From positions 1 to 5,433 of the forward strand of contig URIN01000121.1 in assembly GCA_900547915.1 (NCBI GenBank): DNA of 5,433 nucleotides, written 5' to 3'. Source of the DNA: an uncultured Clostridium sp. (GTDB lineage Bacteria > Bacillota > Clostridia > Oscillospirales > Acutalibacteraceae). The first letter of the stretch is position 1; every line of letters starts with the position of its first letter. A model generated the notes under the pieces. It had not been told where the DNA came from. It made no database searches and worked only from the letters and a program-made list of their open reading frames with translations. This document shows positions 1-5,433 of the stretch, one piece after another. Both the position numbers and the translations under genes were made by a program.

Positions 1-100
1 GGATAAAGTGTAATGAGAGAGTATAAAGCAGATGTTTCGCCGGTATTCCGTTGACAGATATTAAACTTTTGTGAAACCAAACATCTTGGGGAGAAAAATT
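1..100. other. Leader region upstream of the operon, no supportable gene
   Basis: All three forward frames contain stop codons in this stretch (for example at 4-6, 11-13, 24-26 and 52-54), so no gene of useful length fits. The first bases could be the last codons of an upstream gene; the frame ending at the TAA at 11-13 reads D-K-V-stop. A 13-codon open frame at 13-54 overlaps that stop as TAATG but has no further support. A TTGACA hexamer at 51-56 has no acceptable -10 box at normal spacing, so the operon promoter is not identified here. It may lie before the window, or transcription may read in from upstream. Confidence 0.5.
88..93 (+). promoter_or_regulatory. Ribosome binding site GGGGAG that fixes the first gene's start
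   Basis: GGGGAG ends 7 bases before the ATG at 101, which is ideal Shine-Dalgarno spacing. The longer reading frame, beginning at the GTG at 71, has only AT-rich sequence without a Shine-Dalgarno in front of it, and it would place ten extra residues ahead of a normal Lys-rich membrane anchor. This site therefore favours ATG 101 over GTG 71. Confidence 0.8.
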
Positions 101-790
101 ATGAAAAAGTTAAAAATAATTATTCCTGTTTTGCTGCTGTGCATTGCCGTAGGCGCCGCAATTGCATATTTTGCATACGGAAGTACGCTTATTGATATAA
201 CAAGCGAAGAATCTATAAATGAAAATTTAGCTGTTGACCCCGAACAGCCGATAACAATTCTTGCAACCGCCGAAAACGGGGACTATTTCGGTATTATTTA
301 TTCAGATCCTACAGACGGGGATGATAGTGCTTTTCATTTTAGATACATAACTAAGGCTAAACTATATAAAAATAAATATCATAATTTAGGCGGATATTCC
401 TTATTTTATGGTGATTATTTGTGTTATACCGAAGCAAATACACAAGAAGAAAACAGAATAACTTCAGAAGTGTTTATCTACAGTGCCGGCAGAACTTCAG
501 AAAGCGAAAAAGACTGCAGTGTATTCAAATATAATAGTAAAGATAGTTACATAATTCCGGAAGAGACAAGCCCACAGCAGATAACGGAAAAATACAAAAA
601 ACTGGCTGATTCATATAAAAAATTAGATGAGTTTACGCTGCCGGATGATGATGCTTTTATTATTGCGAAATCGTATGATATAGATGATCATGATGATAAT
701 ATAGATGTTATTAATGAATCTGTATCCGAACAAGATATGAAACAGCGCGTGCTTGATGAAACTGATGACGCTATTAACGAACTTTTTTAA
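101..790 (+). CDS. Small membrane-anchored extracytoplasmic protein of unknown function
   Basis: This is a 229-residue protein that I do not recognise as a named family. It opens with MKKLK and a hydrophobic segment at about residues 6-26. There is no lipobox and no obvious signal peptidase I site, so it is probably anchored by this one helix with the rest outside the membrane. Residues about 50-145 alternate short hydrophobic and polar stretches rich in Tyr and Phe, which suggests a compact beta-rich domain. Residues about 155-229 are charged and look helical, with an Asp-rich patch at about 181-202 (DDD, then DDHDD). The two Cys of the soluble part (108, 139) could form a disulfide, but this is speculative. 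It is the first gene of the cluster and sits 20 bases before the lipoprotein, so an accessory role to the ABC transporter is inferred from position alone. A longer version starting at GTG 71 is possible but lacks a ribosome binding site. Confidence 0.8.
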   Translation: MKKLKIIIPVLLLCIAVGAAIAYFAYGSTLIDITSEESINENLAVDPEQPITILATAENGDYFGIIYSDPTDGDDSAFHFRYITKAKLYKNKYHNLGGYSLFYGDYLCYTEANTQEENRITSEVFIYSAGRTSESEKDCSVFKYNSKDSYIIPEETSPQQITEKYKKLADSYKKLDEFTLPDDDAFIIAKSYDIDDHDDNIDVINESVSEQDMKQRVLDETDDAINELF

Positions 791-799
791 CTATATTTC

Positions 800-803
800 G
801 GAG
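800..803 (+). promoter_or_regulatory. Ribosome binding site GGAG of the lipoprotein gene
   Basis: GGAG lies 7 bases before the ATG at 811, inside the 20-base gap after the first gene's TAA. It supports ATG 811, and this start also gives a complete lipoprotein signal peptide. Confidence 0.75.
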
Positions 804-810
804 CAAAGTT

Positions 811-1965
811 ATGAATAAGACCGTTACAAAAATAGCAGCTCTTTTATTTGCTTTTTCAATTCTGCTTTCCGGCTGTTCAGACGGCAGAGGAAAAGTAAAT
901 ACAGAGCAAAATTCGCAGGCTTATGTTGAAGACGAAGATTATCAGAATTTTTTGTATCCTATGTCTGCTTTTGTTAAGGTTGAAAACGGATATTATTTCT
1001 TTAATAGACTGATGCTTTATTATTTTGATGCTCAGACAAAAGAAACTTATCCCGTATGCAACAAGCCAAACTGTGATCACACAACATCAAGCTGTATGGC
1101 TTTTTTCAATATTTTTAATTTCTATCCTTTCCTAATGTCTTACTACAAAAACACATTATATGTATGGGGCTGGGAGGAGGACGGCAGTGTTCGCCACAAC
1201 TATATTTATTCTGTTTCGTTATACGATTATAAAAGAAAAAAAGCCGCGTTTCTGTATGACGGCACCAACTCAGGTTCCTATTATTTCATAGTGCACCGCG
1301 GATATATTTATTATGTCAAAAACGGGGGAACAGACCTTAAAGAGCAAACAGCATATTTATACAGAGTAAAAATCGGCGATACAAGCAAAAAAGGAGAAGA
1401 AGAGCCAATATACGAGTTCAGCGGTATCGGCGCATCCGTGTGGAATGTTACCGCAAGCGGGAATAATATTATCGTAAACAATTCTGCTTACGGTGATACC
1501 GAAGGAAACGACTATAAAAATTCATACAGCATTATTGATATCCATACTTTAAAATCAAGGGAACTGGTTGAAAACGGTAATTACTCTGTTTTCGCAGACG
1601 GAAATTATGTGTATTACGGAAAAAACGAAAACACGGTATATCGTATTGACCTTGCAACTAAAGAAGAAACATTTTTCTGTGATATAGACGGGCCGTGTTA
1701 CATAAGCGCAGACTGTAATTATGTTTATTTTGACAATCTGCAGTCAATATACGCAGGTAAAACAGACGCTGATAACAGAAAAATATTTGTTTACGATAAA
1801 AACGGCAAATATATTACGTATATTGTTCCCCAAAGCCCCAAGGATGAATGTTACTTCGGCGGCGATGATTATATGTTTTTTAAAGACATGGGTTCAAACA
1901 GCAAAGTGTATTCATTTGATAAATCATTGTTAACATCAACCGACAGGCAATTCATTGATATGTAA
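811..1965 (+). CDS. Lipoprotein with beta-propeller-like repeats and a Cys/His cluster
   Basis: This 384-residue protein is probably a membrane-tethered lipoprotein on the outer face of the cytoplasmic membrane. The signal peptide is classical: MNKTVTK, a hydrophobic core at about residues 8-19, then the lipobox LSGC with the lipidated Cys at 22. Residues 83-95 hold C-x4-C-x-H-x4-C (Cys83, Cys88, His90, Cys95), directly after a blade-like stretch that ends FDAQTKETYPV. The rest consists of recurring units of the type G-x-x-(I/V)-Y-Y followed by (L/V)-Y-R-(V/I)-(K/D). Examples are GYIYYVK (164-170) with LYRVKI (183-188), NYVYYG (265-270) with VYRIDL (276-281), NYVYF (303-307), and YMFF (354-357) with VYSFD (366-370). 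Such Tyr-rich repeats are typical of WD40/TolB-like or DUF5050-like propellers, and I recall the Cys/His motif from similar clostridial lipoproteins. A sensing or substrate-handling role for the neighbouring ABC transporter is inferred. No enzyme motif is visible. Confidence 0.85.
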   Translation: MNKTVTKIAALLFAFSILLSGCSDGRGKVNTEQNSQAYVEDEDYQNFLYPMSAFVKVENGYYFFNRLMLYYFDAQTKETYPVCNKPNCDHTTSSCMAFFNIFNFYPFLMSYYKNTLYVWGWEEDGSVRHNYIYSVSLYDYKRKKAAFLYDGTNSGSYYFIVHRGYIYYVKNGGTDLKEQTAYLYRVKIGDTSKKGEEEPIYEFSGIGASVWNVTASGNNIIVNNSAYGDTEGNDYKNSYSIIDIHTLKSRELVENGNYSVFADGNYVYYGKNENTVYRIDLATKEETFFCDIDGPCYISADCNYVYFDNLQSIYAGKTDADNRKIFVYDKNGKYITYIVPQSPKDECYFGGDDYMFFKDMGSNSKVYSFDKSLLTSTDRQFIDM

Positions 1966-1976
1966 TAATTACCGAT

Positions 1977-4373
1977 ATGGAACTGTTTAAAATATTAAAA
2001 AACAAAAAATTTATAGCAGCAGTAATCTTGTTACTGCTGCTTAATTGTGCTTTCTTTTATATAACTCAGCAAAAAAATTTAAATGAATTTGATATTAACA
2101 TTGATGAATATTCCCGTGTTTTCAGCGAAAATTCCTATATATTTTCTGAAGATAACGCAAAAGAAAACGTAATCGAAAAAAATAATGAAATTCAGATAAT
2201 AAAAAGTTTTGCAGATGCGGAAAAACTTAAAGCCGAAAACGCCGAGGAATATGAGTATTATGCCCAAGAGGAAGCGGCTTTGATAACTGAATACCCTTCG
2301 ATTTATCGTGAATATAAAGAGGGAAAATATTTAGATGAGAAGCTCTCTGCTTTAATTGATTTCTATTCGCATTTTGCGTATCAGGTTGAATATCAAATTA
2401 ATTATCAGTCATATATTGATTCAATTGCAGAAAACAGCAGGGAACTAACGTCCAAAAAGCTGTTTTCGGATAAGACTTCCTTTTCGTATAAGTCTATTCA
2501 GAGAACAGCACAGGATTTTTCAAAAAACAGAGATCTGCAATTAAAATTAGTCAACGATCTGCCTGTTAGCGCGGTTTTTAATTATAATATCGGGGATTTT
2601 GTTCTGATTTTACTGTGCGTTTTTATTGTAATAATCTTCACAGCGGAAAAGAATGTAAATCTATTGATAAATACCTGCCGAGACGGAAGAATGATGCTTA
2701 AAATTAAACAGATTCCGGTTTTACTGTTGTTTTCTTTCTTGATTTCTTCTTTGGTTTATATATCCGAAATATTGATCGCACTGAAAATATATAATGCTCC
2801 GTTTGATTTTTCTGCCCCAATACAATCTGCTGATATGTTTTCAGACTGTGTTTTGCATATAAGCTTTTTACAGCTTATTGCTGTAAATATCATTTTCAAA
2901 GCAGTAATTGCCGTAATTACTGCGTCTTTAATGTGGTTTTTGATTTCGTTAAGTAGCAATATAATTTTGGACTGCGGTATTGCGGGAGCAATAGCCGCAG
3001 CAGAGCTTTTGCTATATAAAAATATTTCAGAGCAGAGCAGTCTGTCATTCTTAAAAACATTTAATATATTTTCTCTTTTTGATTATAGCAGTATAACGCA
3101 ATACAGCCTCATCTCTGTTTTCTCAGTACCGGTCAGAGCGGAAAAAATAATCTGGATTATTGTATTATTCATTACTGTATGCATTGCTGTTTTGGTTATC
3201 ATCAGCGCAAAACGAAATTATCCCGTAAAAACTCCTTCAAATGTTTTTGCATTTTTGCAAAGAATATTGAAATATCTCAATACTGTTTATTTGAAAATCC
3301 AAAGTGCAGTTTATGCCGGGAGATATGAAACTTTTAAATTAATGCACATAGGCAAAGGCATTTTTGTAGTTGCTGTGTTCTTTTTGATAATAGGATTTAG
3401 TTTTAACACAAATACGCTAGTATTTTCTTCTGAAGAAATGTTTTTGAATGAATATTACGAAGAGTACGGAGGCGAACTGAGCAGCGCTGTCTATGACAGT
3501 ATAGATAAAATGCAATCTGAATCACAGGCTGTTGAAAAAGAGTTTAATGTTAAAAGTAAGCAGTTTGTAGACGGCGAGATATCTTTTGAAGAATACGAAC
3601 TTGCACTGGCAAAAAATGACGCTTATGATACACAGCGAAAAGCGGTTGAAGTATTGAGGGCGCAGGTAGGAAGAATAGACGTTTTAAAAGAAAAGGGGAT
3701 AGAGCCTGTTTTGATAAATGAAGCTGGCTATAACAGTCTGTTTTCTCCGCTCAGTAATCAAAGCGAGCTGCTTCTTTTGCTTTGCGCTGTCATAATTATT
3801 TTTTCGTCAGCGTTTTCTATTGAAAAATCATCAAATATGCTCTCTCTTAACCATTGCGCAAAAAACGGCAGGCAGAATTTGTATTTTAAAAAAATACTTT
3901 GTGTTATTCCAAAAACATTCGTGCTAACTCTTATATCATATTTATCTATAATACTTCAGATCAATTATTTCTATAAGATAGAATATTTAAGTGCGGATAT
4001 ACATAACCTGCAAATTCTGCAGAATGTTGATATTGAGGTTTCCGTACTTGAATATCTGATTATCAACTTCTTGTTTGAATTTCTGTTTGTAACGGCAGCC
4101 GCGTTAATAACAGTATCTCTTTCGTCATTTATGCCGCAGATGGAAGTAATAATCATATCCGCGGGTTTGTTTGTTTTGCCGGGCGCACTTAATATGGCAG
4201 ATATTAATTTTGCAAAGGAAGTATCGGCTTCTTTCCTGTTCAATTTCAATTCGTTCATTTTGGATAAGGGTCTGAGCGCATACAGCTTTGCCGTTCATTT
4301 TATTCTTATTATCGTTTGTGCCGCAATGCTTTATATGAGCAACAGAAGATGGTGCTTGACCAAGGATAGGTAG
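1977..4373 (+). CDS. Duplicated ABC-2-type transporter permease, two six-helix halves in one chain
   Basis: This 798-residue integral membrane protein is the membrane channel partner of the ATPase that follows it. By hydropathy, half 1 has helices at about 12-30, 206-223, 246-269, 296-325, 330-347 and 390-410, with a charged, helix-prone extracytoplasmic loop at about 31-205. Half 2 repeats the plan: about 459-477, 597-613, 642-664, 690-716, 720-738 and 770-787, with a loop at about 478-596. The halves share landmarks: ELFKIL (2-7) against ETFKLM (451-456); a cytoplasmic EKxxNxL...C...GR element at 224-238 against 616-632; and FN(I/F)(F/N)S at 362-366 against 755-759. The E..L..GR cytoplasmic element after the second helix is typical of ABC-2 permeases. 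The gene starts 11 bases after the lipoprotein stop and lacks a clear Shine-Dalgarno, so translation is probably coupled. ATG 1977 is the natural start because it precedes the first helix. The substrate is unknown. Confidence 0.88.
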   Translation: MELFKILKNKKFIAAVILLLLLNCAFFYITQQKNLNEFDINIDEYSRVFSENSYIFSEDNAKENVIEKNNEIQIIKSFADAEKLKAENAEEYEYYAQEEAALITEYPSIYREYKEGKYLDEKLSALIDFYSHFAYQVEYQINYQSYIDSIAENSRELTSKKLFSDKTSFSYKSIQRTAQDFSKNRDLQLKLVNDLPVSAVFNYNIGDFVLILLCVFIVIIFTAEKNVNLLINTCRDGRMMLKIKQIPVLLLFSFLISSLVYISEILIALKIYNAPFDFSAPIQSADMFSDCVLHISFLQLIAVNIIFKAVIAVITASLMWFLISLSSNIILDCGIAGAIAAAELLLYKNISEQSSLSFLKTFNIFSLFDYSSITQYSLISVFSVPVRAEKIIWIIVLFITVCIAVLVIISAKRNYPVKTPSNVFAFLQRILKYLNTVYLKIQSAVYAGRYETFKLMHIGKGIFVVAVFFLIIGFSFNTNTLVFSSEEMFLNEYYEEYGGELSSAVYDSIDKMQSESQAVEKEFNVKSKQFVDGEISFEEYELALAKNDAYDTQRKAVEVLRAQVGRIDVLKEKGIEPVLINEAGYNSLFSPLSNQSELLLLLCAVIIIFSSAFSIEKSSNMLSLNHCAKNGRQNLYFKKILCVIPKTFVLTLISYLSIILQINYFYKIEYLSADIHNLQILQNVDIEVSVLEYLIINFLFEFLFVTAAALITVSLSSFMPQMEVIIISAGLFVLPGALNMADINFAKEVSASFLFNFNSFILDKGLSAYSFAVHFILIIVCAAMLYMSNRRWCLTKDR
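4362..4370 (+). promoter_or_regulatory. Ribosome binding site of the ATPase gene, inside the permease 3' end
   Basis: The sequence AAGGATAGG sits in the last codons of the permease gene. Its AGG at 4368-4370 lies 7 bases before the ATG at 4378, and the AAGGA at 4362-4366 lies 11 bases before it. Because the site overlaps the end of the permease and only 4 bases separate stop and start, ribosomes finishing the permease can pass directly to the ATPase. Confidence 0.65.
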
Positions 4374-4377
4374 AAAA

Positions 4378-5241
4378 ATGAAAATAGAAATAAAAAATCT
4401 TTCTAAAACTTACTCAAATAAAAAGGCTTTAAATAATGTCACCCTGACACTGAATGAGGGAATTTACGGTATACTCGGCCCTAACGGTTCAGGCAAAACA
4501 ACTCTTATTAATTTGCTTATAGACAATGTAAAAAGAACCTCAGGCGAAATTCTGCTTGACGGCGAAGAAATACTGTCTTTGGGCGCTGAATACAGAGATA
4601 TGATAGGATATATGCCGCAGCAGCAGGCGCTGTATAATGATTTCAGCGCGTATATGTATCTTAAATATATGTGTTCTGTAAAAGGTATCAGGCACGTCAA
4701 CGAACTTATCAGCGAAATTCTGAAAAAGGTCAATCTGTATGATGTAAGAAATTCAAAAGCAGGCACATTTTCAGGCGGTATGAAACAGCGGCTGATGTTT
4801 GCCCAGGCGCTTTTGAATGACCCAAAGATATTGATTTTGGACGAGCCTACGGCAGGGCTTGACCCCAAAGAACGTATCAATTTCAGAAATATGCTTGCTG
4901 AGCTTTCTCAGGATAAAATCATATTGCTGGCAACTCATATCGTTTCTGATATTGAGTGCATTGCCGATGAGGTATTGCTGCTTAAAAAAGGTGATCTGAT
5001 CAAAAAAGACACCCCCGAAAATCTTATGAAAAGCGTATCTGATAAAGTGTTTGAAATAAGAGGGCAAAAGGAGGCATTGCTGTTGATGCAGCACAATGCC
5101 GGTATCGGAAATATTATCCACGACCTGAACGGAATTTCTCTGAGGATAGTAACTGATGAGCCTAAAGAAAATTATATCCCCGTTACAACAAATATTTCTC
5201 TTGAGGATGTATATCTGTATTATTTTGAATATATGAAATAA
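4378..5241 (+). CDS. ABC transporter ATP-binding protein
   Basis: This 287-residue cytoplasmic ATPase would bind and hydrolyse ATP to drive the duplicated permease encoded just upstream. All nucleotide-binding elements are intact: Walker A GPNGSGKTT (34-42), Q-loop in GYMPQQ (77-82), signature SGGMKQR (132-138) in place of the canonical LSGGQ, Walker B ILILDEP (151-157) with catalytic Glu156, D-loop AGLD (159-162), and the switch His187 in ATHIVSD. The SGGMKQR signature and the GLDPKER and THIVSD stretches fit the COG1131/CcmA group that pairs with ABC-2 permeases. After about residue 215 comes a short C-terminal extension of roughly 70 residues ending ISLEDVYLYYFEYMK, a common closing pattern in this group. 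The length is normal and there is no sign of damage. It is the last gene of the operon, followed by a terminator. The exported substrate cannot be told from the ATPase. Confidence 0.95.
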   Translation: MKIEIKNLSKTYSNKKALNNVTLTLNEGIYGILGPNGSGKTTLINLLIDNVKRTSGEILLDGEEILSLGAEYRDMIGYMPQQQALYNDFSAYMYLKYMCSVKGIRHVNELISEILKKVNLYDVRNSKAGTFSGGMKQRLMFAQALLNDPKILILDEPTAGLDPKERINFRNMLAELSQDKIILLATHIVSDIECIADEVLLLKKGDLIKKDTPENLMKSVSDKVFEIRGQKEALLLMQHNAGIGNIIHDLNGISLRIVTDEPKENYIPVTTNISLEDVYLYYFEYMK

Positions 5242-5263
5242 ATATCCTTATCAAGATATTTAT
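5238..5263. repeat. Weak A/T-rich inverted repeat at the operon's last stop codon
   Basis: Bases 5238-5246 (ATAAATATC) pair perfectly with 5255-5263 (GATATTTAT) around an 8-base loop, giving a 9-bp stem that begins in the TAA stop. Only one pair is G:C and no T-run follows, so it is not a convincing terminator. It may slightly protect the mRNA 3' end or may be chance in AT-rich DNA. Confidence 0.3.
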
Positions 5264-5317
5264 GCTCAGTTTTGTTCAGATCACCTTAAACAGCAACACA
5301 TCCAACCCCCCGCTTAA

Positions 5318-5348
5318 AAAAGAGGTCATCACATAGATGGCCTCTTTT
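5318..5348. terminator. Rho-independent terminator after the operon, possibly bidirectional
   Basis: AAAAGAGGTCATC (5318-5330) pairs with GATGGCCTCTTTT (5336-5348) around the loop ACATA, giving a 13-bp stem with a single G-U pair (5326/5340). On the + strand the stem is followed by TTTT-AA-TTT, an imperfect U-tract. On the - strand the tract is an unbroken run of six T (complement of 5316-5321), so the hairpin could also stop transcription arriving from the right. It lies 76 bases after the ATPase stop and closes the operon. Confidence 0.85.
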
Positions 5349-5351
5349 AAT

Positions 5352-5387
5352 TTGATACTTATGTTTAGTTGTATTGTACTGTAGTAC
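5352..5387 (+). promoter_or_regulatory. Possible promoter/operator of the next transcription unit (cut off)
   Basis: TTGATA (5352-5357) resembles a -35 box (5 of 6 matches). At 17 bases spacing TGTACT (5375-5380) gives a weak -10 (4 of 6). The -10 is part of an inverted repeat GTACT-GT-AGTAC (5376-5387). Its position just after a terminator fits the start of a new unit on the + strand. The genomic sequence stops at about 5387, so the downstream gene and the rest of any operator are missing. The signal is suggestive only. Confidence 0.3.
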
Positions 5388-5433
5388 CTGTCTCTTATAC
5401 ACATCTGACGCTGCCGACGAATAGCCTTGTGTA
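5388..5433. other. Illumina Nextera adapter read-through, not genomic
   Basis: Bases 5388-5406 are exactly the 19-bp Tn5 mosaic end (CTGTCTCTTATACACATCT). Bases 5407-5420 (GACGCTGCCGACGA) complete the reverse complement of the Nextera read-1 transposase adapter. Bases 5421-5428 (ATAGCCTT) occupy the i5 index position; their reverse complement AAGGCTAT matches, from memory, the Nextera XT S520 index. Bases 5429-5433 (GTGTA) are the first bases of the P5 reverse complement. The order and lengths match the library structure exactly, so this is untrimmed adapter at a contig end rather than a transposon. Confidence 0.97.

Noticed and set aside
13..54. 13-codon open frame MREYKADVSPVFR with TAATG overlap
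   Set aside because: It is too short, has only a possible GGA at the window edge as ribosome binding site, and resembles nothing I know.
51..79. TTGACA at 51-56 as the operon's -35 box
   Set aside because: At spacings of 15-19 bases the downstream hexamers are all like GAAACC or AACCAA, with no resemblance to TATAAT, and the ribosome binding site would follow very closely.
72..100. TGAAAC at 72-77 as an ECF-sigma -35 element
   Set aside because: No CGT-type -10 element occurs about 16 bases downstream; that position is only A/T-rich and overlaps the start codon region.
71..100. GTG 71 as the start of the first gene
   Set aside because: No Shine-Dalgarno precedes it, whereas ATG 101 has GGGGAG at 7-base spacing and begins directly with a membrane anchor.
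877..1080. Open frames on the - strand opposite the genes (for example 877-1080, 2079-2267, 3971-4258, 4464-4880, 4771-5121) and a second + frame at 1721-1933
   Set aside because: They all lie inside well-supported + strand genes, have no ribosome binding sites or recognisable domains, and read as complements of the real coding sequence.
5337..5384. 15-codon open frame after AGAGGT, considered as a small holin-like toxin
   Set aside because: The frame lies in the right arm of the terminator hairpin, stops after 15 residues (MASFNLILMFSCIVL), and lacks the full length and conserved pattern of those toxins.
5388..5406. Tn5 outside/mosaic end as evidence of a mobile element
   Set aside because: It is followed by the Nextera primer, index and P5 bases in exact library order, so it is adapter.

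Overview
The window is an AT-rich stretch of bacterial DNA carrying one compact operon of four genes on the + strand. It is most likely from a low-G+C Firmicute, probably a gut-type member of the Clostridia. This rests on base composition, purine-rich Shine-Dalgarno sites (GGGGAG, GGAG), a classical lipobox lipoprotein, an A/T-flanked hairpin terminator, and protein families that I associate with Clostridia. The genus cannot be determined from the sequence.

Layout: bases 1-100 are a leader with no supportable gene, perhaps including the last codons of an upstream gene. Then come a small membrane-anchored protein of unknown function (101-790), a lipoprotein with beta-propeller-like repeats and a Cys/His cluster (811-1965), a 798-residue ABC-2-type permease that is an internal duplication (1977-4373), and its ABC ATPase (4378-5241). 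The intergenic gaps are 20, 11 and 4 bases, so co-transcription and partly coupled translation are likely. After the ATPase come a weak A/T hairpin at the stop codon, a good (possibly bidirectional) terminator at 5318-5348, and about 40 bases that may be the promoter/operator of the next transcription unit.

How the genes may work together: the ATPase and the duplicated permease look like a complete exporter or membrane-remodelling ABC unit. One polypeptide supplies both six-helix halves, and each half has a large extracytoplasmic loop. The membrane-anchored protein and the lipoprotein would both face the outside of the membrane and probably act as accessory or sensing parts of the same machine. 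The substrate is unknown.

The last 46 bases (5388-5433) are not genomic. They match an Illumina Nextera adapter read-through: Tn5 mosaic end, read-1 primer, an 8-base i5 index and the first bases of P5. The genomic sequence therefore ends at about base 5387, and nothing biological should be read into the tail.
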